Shown piece by piece: positions 44,004 through 53,155 of a stretch of 58,596 bases of DNA. Numbering within the stretch: the first letter of the stretch is position 1; every line of letters begins with the position of its first letter. The stretch is from UBA6168 sp964442355 (GTDB lineage Bacteria; Bacteroidota; Bacteroidia; Chitinophagales; Saprospiraceae): contig CAYTZS010000007.1 in NCBI GenBank assembly GCA_964442355.1, positions 1 through 58,596 on the forward strand, given 5' to 3'. Both the position numbers and the translations under genes were made by a program. The notes beneath the pieces were generated by a model that was given only the letters and a program-made list of their open reading frames with translations, was not told where the DNA came from and made no database searches.

Positions 44004-44288
44004 ATGGACATCATCTGCATAGACGACAACTTCACACCGGAGCAAATGGCCGAAATCCCGAACCGGCCCATCAAGGACAAAATGTACACCATCCGGGACG
44101 TGGTAAAATCTGCCAATGGCATCGGCTTGTTGCTGAACGAAATCGAGAACCCACACACAGGCTGGACGATGCGCAATGGCATGAAGTTTACCTTCGAGCC
44201 TAATTTCAACATCCGCCGCTTTGCCGATTTGCAGCACATGCCGCTGTCGTACGAAATGATTCGGGAAGAGACCAAGGTGCGGGTGTAA
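44004..44288 (+). CDS. Small conserved protein of unknown function
   Basis: A 94-residue soluble protein. The ATG at 44004 (MDIICIDDNFTPEQM) is chosen by the look of similar small Bacteroidota proteins; an ATG at 43956 is possible. Visible features are an N-terminal strand with CIDD, then KMYTIRDVVKSANGIGLLL, NEIENPHTGW and a C-terminal FEPNFNIRRFADLQHMPLS. I do not recognise a named function. A terminator follows 21 bases after the stop. Confidence 0.65.
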   Translation: MDIICIDDNFTPEQMAEIPNRPIKDKMYTIRDVVKSANGIGLLLNEIENPHTGWTMRNGMKFTFEPNFNIRRFADLQHMPLSYEMIREETKVRV

Positions 44289-44309
44289 CCCAGACTTTTG
44301 TCCAAAAGG

Positions 44310-44346
44310 AAAAAGGGTTGCTGACCAAGTCGGCAACCCTTTTTTA
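44310..44346 (+). terminator. Intrinsic terminator after the small conserved gene
   Basis: AAAAAGGGTTGC pairs with GCAACCCTTTTTT over a 12-base loop containing a weak inner pair, ending in a T-run. Plus-strand reading fits the end of the 42412-44288 transcript. Confidence 0.88.
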
Positions 44347-44367
44347 TGTGCTCAAATTACCAGCTTT

Positions 44368-44414
44368 AAAAAAAACCGGGCAAGGCGCTGGCGAACCAGA
44401 CAACCTTGCACCGG
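44368..44414 (-). terminator. Intrinsic terminator of the DUF4397 gene
   Basis: Read on the minus strand: CCGG-T-GCAAGG, an inner CTGG/CCAG hairpin, then CCTTGCCCGG followed by TTTTTTTT (the A-run at 44368-44375). It lies 38 bases past the stop codon of the giant DUF4397 gene. Confidence 0.8.
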
Positions 44415-44451
44415 AAATATTGTGGCAATTTATTGCTAACCTAATTGCTTG

Positions 44452-47400
44452 TTACTCCACAGCCAACTTGGTCACAACAGTGCCAGTAGGCGTCACCAAA
44501 CGCAGCAGGTAGAAACCTGGGTTCAGTTCGGAGATGTTGATGCTGTCCGAGAATTGGCCCTTGGCCAACAATCCAAGTGAGCGGTTCAACACCTGCTTCC
44601 CACTAACATCGAGAAGGCTGATAGTAAGCTCAGTTGTTTCTGCCAATTGCAAATCGAGGTTGAGGAAATCAGAAGCTGGGTTCGGATAGATAGCGAAACC
44701 CTCGATTTCTGTGGCCTCGTTGGTCGAGCTGATAAATGGAAGTGGGAAGGAGGTGCCATCTGGCAGCGCTACCCACAAGCCGAAAGCAGGCTCATTTGCA
44801 TTTGCTGGAGAAAGGAAACCACTGGCGTAAACAATTGCTGCACCACCGCCCAAACCGCTCAAGTCGGCCTCGTAAGAAGCGACGATGGTGTTGTTTTGGC
44901 CGGTCGGTGTGATGTCCAAGATGTACTCGCCAACTGGAACAGTGATGTAGCCTGTCACATCGCCATAAGCTGCATTGGAAACAATGGTGGCCACGCCACG
45001 TGCGATTACGTCCACCGCAGGGGCATCCGTTGAGCCGTGGTTGACGATGAAATCAACACCGCCCGTGGTTGCCGCCTCACGGGTGCCTTCCACCACATTC
45101 AAGGTAAATGGCGTAGTCGCATTGCCCACCAAACCAGAAGCAATCACTGCGTATGTTTCATCAATGTCAAAATTCACAGGGAAAGTTGCAATGATGTCGC
45201 TAGGATCGTCGCTCGGCGAAGGTGCAACACCGATATTCAGCGTACGACCTGCTGTTACGTCCACGTAGGGGGTAGCTGTGCGGTACTCGAAGTTCGTGAG
45301 GAACGGCTCATCGTTCACCCAGATGTCAACCGTTGGGCTGGCCGAGTTGTGTATGATTTGCACCCTGGCTGTATTCAATACTGCTGGCAATGCAACCACG
45401 GTGCCATTCGGCAATGCGGCAAACAGGCCAAAAGGTTCAACTGAAACATTGGCAAAAAAGCCTGAAGCAAAAACCAAAGCAGCGCCACCACCCAATCCGC
45501 TCAACGGGGCTGTATAGGAAGCTACGATTTCATTGTTCAAACCCGCAGGTGTTATGTCGAGTGTGTAGTCGGCAGCAGGTACTGTGATGTAAGGTGTGAA
45601 ATCACCATAAGCAGCGTTGTTCACGATGGTCGCAACGCCACGGGCAATCACGTCCACCGCAGGTGCATCCGTTGAACCGTGGTTCACCATTACGTCAACC
45701 GTTCCGGCAACCAATGCCGATTCACGTGCATTTTCAACCAAGTTGATGGTGAATGGCGTTGTAGGGTCGCCAACGAGGCCACTTGCGACGGCATAATAGC
45801 TGCCGCCCGGTACAAAATTCACTGGGAAAGTGGCGATGATGTCGCTCGGGTCGTCGCTCGGCGATGGCGCTACACCGATGCTCAAGGTCGTGCCAGCAGG
45901 CACGTCCACGAACGGCGTGGCGGTGCGGTACTCGAAATTCGTGAGGAACGGAGCGCCGTTCACCCAGATGTCAACGGTCGGGCTGGCCGAGTTGTGGATG
46001 ATCTGCACACGTGCCGTGTTCTGCACGGCTGGCAGTTCAATGACTGTTCCGTCGGGCAGTGCGGCGAACAGGCCGAATGCAGGCTGGCCAGCGGCCGGAG
46101 CCAAGAAGCCGGAAGCAAAAACGACGGCAGCGCCTCCACCCAAACCACTCAACGGGGCCGAGTAGGAAGCGACGATTTCGCTGTTCTGGCCAGCAGGCGT
46201 GATGTCGAGCGTGTAGTCGGCGGCGGGCACGGTGATGTACGGGGTCACGTCGCCATAGGCGGCGCCGCTGACCAAGGTGGCCACGCCACGTGCGATGACG
46301 TCCACCGCGGGGGCGTCGGTGGAGCCGTGGTTGACGATGAAGTCGACGTCGCCGGAGGTTGCGGCCTCACGGGCATTTGTAACGACGTTCAAGGTGAAGG
46401 GTGTCGTCGGGTCGCCAACGAGTCCGGAGGCCAGCACCACGTAGGTGCCGTTCGGGGCGAAGTTGGCCGGGAAAGTGGCGATGATGTCGCTCGGGTCGTC
46501 GCTCGGCGAGGGCGCAACGCCGATGCTCAGGGTCTGTCCGGCGGGCACGTCCACGTATGGGGTGGCGGTGCGGTACTCGAAGTTGGTGAGGAACGGAGCG
46601 CCGTTCACCCAGATGTCCACGGTCGGGCTGGCCGAGTTGTGGATGATCTGCACACGTGCCGTGTTCTGCACGGCTGGAAGTTCGAGGACGGTTCCGTCGG
46701 GCAGTGCTGCGAACAGGCCGAAAGCTGGCTGGCCAACGGCCGGCGCCAAGAAGCCGGAAGCAAAAACAACGGCAGCGCCTCCACCCAAACCGCTCAGCGG
46801 GGCCGTGTAGGAAGCGACGATTTCGCTGTTCTGTCCGGCGGGCGTGATGTCGAGTATGTAGTCGGCCGCGGGCACGGTGATGTAGGGGGTCACGTCGCCG
46901 TAGGCGGCACCGCTGACCAAGGTGGCCACGCCACGTGCGATGACGTCCACTGCAGGTGCGTCCGTGGAGCCGTGGTTGACGATGAAGTCGACGTCGGCGG
47001 AGGTTGCGGCCTCACGGGCGTTTGCAACAACGTTCAACGTGAAAGGGGTAGTCGGGTCGCCAACGAGGCCGGAAGCCAGCACCACGTAGGTGCCGTTCGG
47101 GGCGAAGTTGGCCGGGAAAGTGGCGATGATGTCGCTCGGGTCGTCGCTCGGCGAGGGCGCAACGCCGATGCTCAGGGTCTGTCCGGCGGGCACGTCCACG
47201 TATGGGGTGGCGGTGCGGTACTCGAAGTTGGTGAGGAACGGAGCGCCGTTCACCCAGATGTCCACGGTCGGGCTGGCCGAGTTGTGGATGATCTGCACAC
47301 GAGCCGTGTTCTGCACTGCGGGCAGTTCGAGCACGGTTCCGTCGGGCAGTGCGGCGAACAGGCCGAATGCAGGCTGGCCAACGGCCGGAGCCAAGAAGCC

Positions 47401-48657
47401 GCTCGCAAAAACGACGGCAGCGCCGCCACCCAATCCGCTCAGCGGGGCCGTGTAGGAGGCGACAATTTCGCTGTTCTGCCCGGCGGGCGTGATGTCCAGT
47501 GTATAGTCGGCAGCTGGCACCGTGATGTACGGCGTCACGTCGCCGTATGCGGCGCCGCTGACCAAGGTGGCCACGCCACGTGCGATGACGTCCACCGCAG
47601 GGGCGTCCGTTGAGCCGTGGTTGACGATGAAGTCGACGTCGCCGGAGGTTGCGGCCTCACGGGCGTTTGCAACAACGTTCAACGTGAACGGTGTCGTCGG
47701 GTCGCCAACAATGCCGGAGGCCAGCACCACGTAGGTGCCGTTCGGGGCGAAGTTGGCCGGGAAAGTGGCGATGATGTCGCTCGGGTCGTCGCTCGGCGAG
47801 GGCGCAACGCCGATGCTCAGGGTCTGTCCGGCGGGCACGTCCACGTATGGGGTGGCGGTGCGGTACTCGAAGTTGGTGAGGAACGGAGCGCCGTTCACCC
47901 AGATGTCCACGGTCGGGCTGGCCGAGTTGTGGATAATTTGGACCCGTGCCGTGTTCTGCACGGCTGGAAGTTCGAGCACGGTTCCGTCGGGCAGTGCTGC
48001 GAACAGGCCGAAGGCAGGCTGGCCAGCGGCCGGTGCCAAGAATCCGGAAGCGAAGACAACGGCAGCGCCGCCGCCGAGGCCGCTCAGCGGGGCCGTGTAG
48101 GAAGCGACGATTTCGCTGTTCTGCCCGGCGGGCGTGATGTCGAGTGTGTAGTCGGCGGCGGGCACGGTGATGTAGGGGGTCACGTCGCCGTAGGCGGCGG
48201 CGCTGACCAAGGTGGCCACGCCACGTGCGATGACGTCCACGGCGGGTGCATCCGTGGAGCCGTGGTTGACGATAAAGTCGACGTCGGCGGAGGTTGCGGC
48301 CTCACGGGCGTTTGCAAACAAATTCAATGTAAACGGCGTCACTGCATCACCGACAATACCTGATGCAATGGCTACATAGGTGCCACCATCATCCAGTGTG
48401 ACTGGAAAAGTAGCGATAATGTCGCTTGGGTCATTGCTTGGAGCAGGTGCTACCCCGATTTCCAGTTGTACACCAGCAGGCACATCAACATACGGCGTCG
48501 CAGTTCGGTACTCAAAATCAGTCAGGAACGGCTGACCATTGACCCAAATATCAACGGTCGGTGTAGGTGAGTTGTGGATGATTTGCAATCGAGCGGTTTG
48601 GGACCACCCCACGAAAGCAGCCACAAGGAAGGCTAGGATTAACGTAATTTTTTTCAT
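44452..48657 (-). CDS. Giant secreted DUF4397 repeat protein with T9SS sorting domain
   Basis: A 1401-residue exported protein. The ATG at 48657 gives a clean signal peptide (MKKITLILAFLVAAFVGWSQ); an upstream start (48690) is unlikely. The mature part is six copies of a 215-residue unit (residues 21-1310). Each unit has two related halves: one with QIIHNSASPTVDIWVNGAPF and PSDIIATFP, the other with FIVNHGSTDAPAVDVIARGV and LGGGAAVVFASGFLAP. The protein is thus a chain of about twelve beta-sandwich DUF4397 halves. The C-terminal ~85 residues (GFAIYPNPASDFLNLDL ... GFYLLRLVTPTGTVV) are a T9SS type A sorting domain. A surface adhesin or filament role is plausible but unproven. A terminator lies 38 bases past the stop. 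Confidence 0.9.
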   Translation of the reverse strand: MKKITLILAFLVAAFVGWSQTARLQIIHNSPTPTVDIWVNGQPFLTDFEYRTATPYVDVPAGVQLEIGVAPAPSNDPSDIIATFPVTLDDGGTYVAIASGIVGDAVTPFTLNLFANAREAATSADVDFIVNHGSTDAPAVDVIARGVATLVSAAAYGDVTPYITVPAADYTLDITPAGQNSEIVASYTAPLSGLGGGAAVVFASGFLAPAAGQPAFGLFAALPDGTVLELPAVQNTARVQIIHNSASPTVDIWVNGAPFLTNFEYRTATPYVDVPAGQTLSIGVAPSPSDDPSDIIATFPANFAPNGTYVVLASGIVGDPTTPFTLNVVANAREAATSGDVDFIVNHGSTDAPAVDVIARGVATLVSGAAYGDVTPYITVPAADYTLDITPAGQNSEIVASYTAPLSGLGGGAAVVFASGFLAPAVGQPAFGLFAALPDGTVLELPAVQNTARVQIIHNSASPTVDIWVNGAPFLTNFEYRTATPYVDVPAGQTLSIGVAPSPSDDPSDIIATFPANFAPNGTYVVLASGLVGDPTTPFTLNVVANAREAATSADVDFIVNHGSTDAPAVDVIARGVATLVSGAAYGDVTPYITVPAADYILDITPAGQNSEIVASYTAPLSGLGGGAAVVFASGFLAPAVGQPAFGLFAALPDGTVLELPAVQNTARVQIIHNSASPTVDIWVNGAPFLTNFEYRTATPYVDVPAGQTLSIGVAPSPSDDPSDIIATFPANFAPNGTYVVLASGLVGDPTTPFTLNVVTNAREAATSGDVDFIVNHGSTDAPAVDVIARGVATLVSGAAYGDVTPYITVPAADYTLDITPAGQNSEIVASYSAPLSGLGGGAAVVFASGFLAPAAGQPAFGLFAALPDGTVIELPAVQNTARVQIIHNSASPTVDIWVNGAPFLTNFEYRTATPFVDVPAGTTLSIGVAPSPSDDPSDIIATFPVNFVPGGSYYAVASGLVGDPTTPFTINLVENARESALVAGTVDVMVNHGSTDAPAVDVIARGVATIVNNAAYGDFTPYITVPAADYTLDITPAGLNNEIVASYTAPLSGLGGGAALVFASGFFANVSVEPFGLFAALPNGTVVALPAVLNTARVQIIHNSASPTVDIWVNDEPFLTNFEYRTATPYVDVTAGRTLNIGVAPSPSDDPSDIIATFPVNFDIDETYAVIASGLVGNATTPFTLNVVEGTREAATTGGVDFIVNHGSTDAPAVDVIARGVATIVSNAAYGDVTGYITVPVGEYILDITPTGQNNTIVASYEADLSGLGGGAAIVYASGFLSPANANEPAFGLWVALPDGTSFPLPFISSTNEATEIEGFAIYPNPASDFLNLDLQLAETTELTISLLDVSGKQVLNRSLGLLAKGQFSDSINISELNPGFYLLRLVTPTGTVVTKLAVE
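44728..48597 (-). repeat. Six tandem 645-bp coding repeats
   Basis: The sequence GTTCACCCAGATGTC or its close variant recurs at 45313, 45958, 46603, 47248, 47893 and (diverged) 48538, always exactly 645 bp apart. Units are 48597-47953, 47952-47308, 47307-46663, 46662-46018, 46017-45373 and 45372-44728. The inner units are nearly identical in DNA, while the first and last are more diverged. That suggests recent duplication or gene conversion in the middle. Confidence 0.92.
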
Positions 48658-48908
48658 CACATTTTTTTGGTTAGAACCCGGAGCTAACATGCAAACGGGT
48701 CTTTCAATTAGAAAATAGAATTTATCTTCGGAATGCTATGTGCAGGTTGATAGGCGATGGTTGTCTGGGCACTCAATTTTTTTTAAAAAAAACTGACGCC
48801 CTGCGTTTCCAGCTTTTTTTAAACCATTTCCCCATAATTTCATTTTGAGGAAGCTGTGGCAGTGCCACGGTAGTCATTCATTTATTTCGTTGCGTCAAAC
48901 ATTAAAAT

Positions 48909-50378
48909 ATGCCAACTTCCATCGTCATTGGTGCCGGAATAGCCGGGCTTGCCACCGCCCTTCGGCTTAGGGCAGCTGGTCATGACGTGGACGTGTTCGA
49001 GGCCAATGACTATCCCGGCGGCAAGCTCCATGCCTTTGCACTGGGAGAGTATCGCTTCGATGCTGGACCGTCGCTGTTTACCTTGCCCAACTTGGTGACG
49101 GAACTGTTTGGGTTGTTTGGCGAGGATGCTGCACTGCATTTTGAGTATCAACGGAAAGCCAACGTCTGCAACTATTTCTGGGAAGATGGCACCCGTTTCA
49201 ATGTCAGTTCAGACGAGGAGCAATTCGCCCAAGCCGCTTCTGCTGCATTTGGAATCGCTCCGCAAAAACTGCTCGACTACCTGCACCGCAGCCGCCAGAA
49301 ATACGAGGCTACTGCCCCTATTTTCCTCGAAAAATCACTGCACAAACTTGGCACTTACCTCTCATCGGACACTCTGTTGGCCTTGGTAAAAATGCCCATG
49401 CTCGATATAGGTACAAGCCTCGACGCCCTGAACCGCAAGGCACTCAGCGAACCACATCTCGTGCAGTTGTTCAACCGATATGCCACTTACAATGGCTCGT
49501 CGCCGTACCAGACGCCGGGCATCATGTCCATGATACCGCAGTTGGAGCTTCACCTCGGCACCTACTTCCCTCGTGGTGGCATGCACAGTATAACGACCAG
49601 CCTGTTCGAATTGGCAAAACGGCAGGGCATCCGCTTTCATTTTGGCGAAAAAGTCACGCAGGTTTTAGTGAAAAACAACAAGGCCATCGGCATGCAACTC
49701 ATTGACCACCAGCAATTTGCCGATGTAGTGGTATCGAACATGGACATTTTCTCTACCTATAAAAAATTGCTGCCAGACCAGCCTCACCCTGAGCGGACAC
49801 TTGGGCAGGAGCGTTCTAGCTCGGCCATCATTTTCTACTGGGGCGTCCGGCGGCAGTTCCCCGAACTTGACCTCCACAACATCTTTTTCAGTGCTGATTA
49901 CCCGACAGAGTTTGCCCATATTTTCGATAAAAAAACACTTGGGAACGCCCCCACGGTCTACCTAAACATCACCAGCAAAGACGAACAAACCGATGCTCCG
50001 GCAGGCGCTGAGAACTGGTTTGTGATGATAAACGCCCCCGGCGATTATGGTCAGGATTGGGCAGCGCTCGTGGCACAGGCCCGGCATGATATCCTCCAAA
50101 AACTCAGCCGCCTGCTCGATACCGACCTCGAACCGCTTATCGAAGTGGAAAACGTGCTAACGCCACCGCTCATCGAGCAGCGAACTAGCTCCTACCGGGG
50201 CGCACTGTACGGTGCTGCAAGCAATTCAAAGTTTGCTGCCTTTTTGCGCCATCCCAATTTCTCCTCCAACATCAAAAACCTCTACTGCTGCGGCGGCTCG
50301 GTACACCCCGGCGGCGGCATCCCGTTGTGCTTGCTTTCCGCCAAGATTACAGCGGATTTAATCGCATCAAAATACTGA
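48909..50378 (+). CDS. Carotenoid desaturase (CrtD/CrtI family)
   Basis: FAD-dependent desaturase of 489 residues that introduces double bases into a carotenoid backbone, probably the 3',4'-desaturation of a 1'-hydroxy carotenoid (CrtD role). The N-terminal FAD motif is VIGAGIAGLATALRLRAAGH, followed by YPGGKLHAF and FDAGPSLFTLP. The C-terminal motif is NLYCCGGSVHPGGGIPLCLL. It heads a tight run (6-bp gap) with a CruF-like gene and CrtY, which favours CrtD over phytoene desaturase; crtB and crtI are not in the window. The 251 bp upstream separate it from the divergent DUF4397 gene and hold no exact TAnnTTTG box. Confidence 0.85.
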   Translation: MPTSIVIGAGIAGLATALRLRAAGHDVDVFEANDYPGGKLHAFALGEYRFDAGPSLFTLPNLVTELFGLFGEDAALHFEYQRKANVCNYFWEDGTRFNVSSDEEQFAQAASAAFGIAPQKLLDYLHRSRQKYEATAPIFLEKSLHKLGTYLSSDTLLALVKMPMLDIGTSLDALNRKALSEPHLVQLFNRYATYNGSSPYQTPGIMSMIPQLELHLGTYFPRGGMHSITTSLFELAKRQGIRFHFGEKVTQVLVKNNKAIGMQLIDHQQFADVVVSNMDIFSTYKKLLPDQPHPERTLGQERSSSAIIFYWGVRRQFPELDLHNIFFSADYPTEFAHIFDKKTLGNAPTVYLNITSKDEQTDAPAGAENWFVMINAPGDYGQDWAALVAQARHDILQKLSRLLDTDLEPLIEVENVLTPPLIEQRTSSYRGALYGAASNSKFAAFLRHPNFSSNIKNLYCCGGSVHPGGGIPLCLLSAKITADLIASKY

Positions 50379-50384
50379 GAACCC

Positions 50385-51047
50385 ATGTTTCAGACCCAAT
50401 CCATCGCACTTCCGCTCGATAAGACCCGGTTGTCCATCTTCCTCACTTGGCTGGTTACCGTCTCCGGTTTGATAGGTATTTTCATCGGTTTCAATGACTG
50501 GTTTTTGCCCAAAACCCCTTTCAATTTGCTGCTGGGCACTGGGCTGTTGCTCTGGAATTTTCCACTGAAAAACGGTTGGCGCAGCCTCGCTGTCTGGTCG
50601 TTGGCATACGGCATCGGCTTTGGCGTGGAGGTGGCGGGAGTGAGCACTGGCCTGCTGTTTGGCGAGTACCACTACGGCGACAACCTCGGCCCAAAACTCT
50701 TCGGCGTTCCACTCATCATCGGCATCAATTGGGTGGTACTGACCTTCACCACGCTGCAAATCAGCCAGCGCTTGCTCCACAACAAATGGGCGGCCTGCCT
50801 GCTCGGTGCCTCGTTGATGGTGGCGCTCGATGTTTTTATCGAACCCGTCGCCCCGATTTTTGACTTCTGGCATTGGAAGGCCGGGGAAGCCCCCTTGCAG
50901 AACTTCGTCGCATGGTTTTTTGTGGCATTTTTACTGCAAATACTGACTTACAAAGAGGCACAAGACCAAAAACACCCCCTCCCGATGCACCACTTCGCCG
51001 CTCAAGTCCTATTTTTCGCTTTTTTCTATGCCACATACCACTTATGA
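50385..51047 (+). CDS. Carotenoid 1',2'-hydratase-like membrane protein (CruF/DUF422)
   Basis: A 220-residue integral membrane protein with about seven helices, of the DUF422 (CruF) family that adds water at C1' of monocyclic carotenes. Seen motifs are LAYGIGFGVEVAGVSTGLLF, GEYHYGDNLGPKLFGVPLII, then GINWVVLTF and ALDVFIEPVAPIFDFWHW, with the acidic and His residues expected at the active site. It begins six bases after the desaturase gene and overlaps the cyclase gene by 20 bases, so the three are translationally linked. Confidence 0.85.
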   Translation: MFQTQSIALPLDKTRLSIFLTWLVTVSGLIGIFIGFNDWFLPKTPFNLLLGTGLLLWNFPLKNGWRSLAVWSLAYGIGFGVEVAGVSTGLLFGEYHYGDNLGPKLFGVPLIIGINWVVLTFTTLQISQRLLHNKWAACLLGASLMVALDVFIEPVAPIFDFWHWKAGEAPLQNFVAWFFVAFLLQILTYKEAQDQKHPLPMHHFAAQVLFFAFFYATYHL

Positions 51048-52185
51048 TATCGCCATTGTGGGGGCCGGGGCCGCAGGCCTACACCTCGCATTGGCTTTTT
51101 GCCGCAACTCTTTTTTTGACGGTAAAAAAATCCTGCTCCTCGACAAGGACAGCAAGGACCTAAACGACCGTACCTGGTGCTATTGGGAAAAAGGCGATGG
51201 CCACTGGGATGCGTTGCTCCGCAAATCGTGGGCAAAAGGCGACTTCTACGGCGTCGAAAAGCACCGAGCATTTGATATTGCTCCATACCATTACAAGATG
51301 CTACGGGCCATTGATTTTTATGGTTTCGCAAAACAGCAGTTGTCCAAACATTCCAACATCGTTTGGGTAAAAGACGAAGTGCGGGGCGTCATCAGTGGCA
51401 GCCCCATCCGCATACAGGGCGAGGTGGGGGATTACGAAGCCTCGCATGTTTTCGACAGCCGGGTGCCGCCCGGATTCCCGCAGTTGCCCAATGGTGATAA
51501 GTCGTACACCCACCTGCTCCAGCACTTCAAGGGCTGGTACGTGCGCACCCCCGACGACCGATTCGACCCCGACCGTTTCACGATGATGGACTACCGTTTG
51601 TTGTACAAGGACACCTCCAGTTTTACCTATGTGCTGCCACTCAGTCCACGGGAGGCATTGGTAGAATTTACCCTGTTCACGGGCAGCCTGATACCCGATG
51701 CCGATTACGATGCCATGTTGCAGCAGTATTTTGATAAAATATTGAAAATCAAGGACTTTGATATCGAGGAAGTGGAAAAGGGCGTGATTCCGATGAGCGA
51801 TTTCAATTTTCAAAAATACTCATCGGGGCGGCACATCCGCATCGGAACAGGCGGCGGTTGGGTGAAGCCATCCAGCGGCTACTCGTTCAAGAATTGCGAG
51901 CGCAATGCGGCAAAAATCGCTGCCAACTTGGCTGCCGGAAGGCCTGCTAACCAAGGCGTTTTCTCCAAACGGTTCAAGATGTACGATTCGATATTCCTCG
52001 ATGTGCTGCGCCGTCAAAACGACCTCGGCCCCCGTCTTTTTGAGACAATGTATTTCAAGAACGACGTGCAAAAAATCTTCGCCTTCCTCGACAACGAAAC
52101 TAGCATTCCCGAAGAACTTAGCATCATCACCGGCTTTCCACAGTTGCCGTTTCTTAAATCGCTGGTCAAAATTATTACCCCATAA
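51028..52185 (+). CDS. crtY: Lycopene beta-cyclase
   Basis: FAD-dependent cyclase, 385 residues, forming a beta-ionone ring at one or both ends of lycopene. The N-terminal nucleotide-binding motif is DIAIVGAGAAGLHLALAF, then LLLDKDSKDLNDRTWCYWE; the family motifs VFDSRVPP, FTMMDYRLLYKDTSSFTYVL and IGTGGGWVKPSSGYSFKNCE follow. With a CruF-type hydratase next door, a monocyclic product is likely (one end cyclised, the other hydrated). It overlaps the preceding gene and is followed without any spacer by a methyltransferase gene. Confidence 0.92.
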   Translation: MPHTTYDIAIVGAGAAGLHLALAFCRNSFFDGKKILLLDKDSKDLNDRTWCYWEKGDGHWDALLRKSWAKGDFYGVEKHRAFDIAPYHYKMLRAIDFYGFAKQQLSKHSNIVWVKDEVRGVISGSPIRIQGEVGDYEASHVFDSRVPPGFPQLPNGDKSYTHLLQHFKGWYVRTPDDRFDPDRFTMMDYRLLYKDTSSFTYVLPLSPREALVEFTLFTGSLIPDADYDAMLQQYFDKILKIKDFDIEEVEKGVIPMSDFNFQKYSSGRHIRIGTGGGWVKPSSGYSFKNCERNAAKIAANLAAGRPANQGVFSKRFKMYDSIFLDVLRRQNDLGPRLFETMYFKNDVQKIFAFLDNETSIPEELSIITGFPQLPFLKSLVKIITP

Positions 52186-53118
52186 ATGGAGCAACTAACA
52201 ACTTGCCCAGCTTGCAATGGCCATCAATACCTGCCATTCGTAGAGACGGCGGCCATGATGCACCCGCACGCCGATGAGCGTTTTCAGTTCGTGCGCTGCA
52301 ATGACTGCGGGCTGGTCTTCCTCAACCCACGGGTGTCCGCCACTGACCTCGGCCAATATTACACCGCCGCCTACCTGCCCTACCGTGTGGAGGAGGCTTG
52401 GGGAAAATACGCCCATTTCGTGCAAAGTGACCAGCGCCGCATTGACCGCAACCGGGTAGCGCTGGTGAGGAAATTTCATGCACTGACGCCCAGCAGCCGG
52501 GTGCTCGACGTGGGCTGCGGCAAACCAACCTTTCTAGCTGCCCTGCGTGACGCAGTGCCCGCCCAACTGCTCGGCATCGACTTCAGTGACGAAGGTTGGG
52601 CCAGCTCCCCCGACCGGTACCGGGGCATCCAGCTCCGCAAAGGCGAAGTGACCGACCTGCGTAATGAGCCGCCCATGGATGTGGTTACCATGTGGCACTA
52701 CCTTGAGCACGATTACGCTCCACAGGCCCACCTCCGCCAATTGCTCGACCTATCGCATTCGCAAACCCGCCTCATCGTAGAGGTACCCAATCACGACTCC
52801 TACACCCGGCGTCGCTTTGGGGCGCACTGGGCGGGCTACCATACGCCAAGGCACACGGCGCTTTATTCGCCCTATAACATCCGAATTTTGATGGAAAACA
52901 GCGGCTGGCAAGTGGAACAAGTGCTGACCTACGGCACACTCGACCCTTATACCCTGCACTGGATGAGCCGTATGGAACAACAGGGCATTGACTGGACTAG
53001 CTCGATGGAGGGCCGCTTTTGGGGCTACGTGGCGGGTATGGTGCTGAATGCGCCAAGGTATTTGCTGCACAAGCACCAGTCATTGGGATTTATGACGGTG
53101 GTGGCGAAGCCGATTTGA
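52186..53118 (+). CDS. Class I SAM methyltransferase with N-terminal zinc ribbon
   Basis: A 310-residue methyltransferase. It starts with a zinc-finger-like pair (CPACNGHQYL and RCNDCGLVFLNPR), then the SAM-binding motif RVLDVGCGKPTFLAAL (about 105), MWHYLEHDYAPQ and LIVEVPNHDS. Domain order resembles methyltransferases acting on sugars or lipid-linked glycans. The ATG follows the crtY stop codon immediately, so it is translated with the carotenoid genes; a role in methylating a carotenoid glycoside is conceivable but not shown by sequence. Confidence 0.85.
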   Translation: MEQLTTCPACNGHQYLPFVETAAMMHPHADERFQFVRCNDCGLVFLNPRVSATDLGQYYTAAYLPYRVEEAWGKYAHFVQSDQRRIDRNRVALVRKFHALTPSSRVLDVGCGKPTFLAALRDAVPAQLLGIDFSDEGWASSPDRYRGIQLRKGEVTDLRNEPPMDVVTMWHYLEHDYAPQAHLRQLLDLSHSQTRLIVEVPNHDSYTRRRFGAHWAGYHTPRHTALYSPYNIRILMENSGWQVEQVLTYGTLDPYTLHWMSRMEQQGIDWTSSMEGRFWGYVAGMVLNAPRYLLHKHQSLGFMTVVAKPI

Positions 53119-53155
53119 TTGGTAATTCCCTTCAACACAAATCGAAAACCAAGTG

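Noticed and set aside
45679..47613. A 644-codon open frame on the plus strand, repetitive and His/Val/Gly-rich
   Set aside because: It is exactly antisense to the DUF4397 repeats and its own repeats follow the same 645-bp period. The opposite strand has signal peptide, family domains and sorting domain, so this frame is a by-product of the repeat composition.
44728..48597. CRISPR-like or mobile-element origin of the periodic signal
   Set aside because: The period is 645 bp, in frame, and encodes complete domains; there are no short repeats with unique spacers and no transposase.
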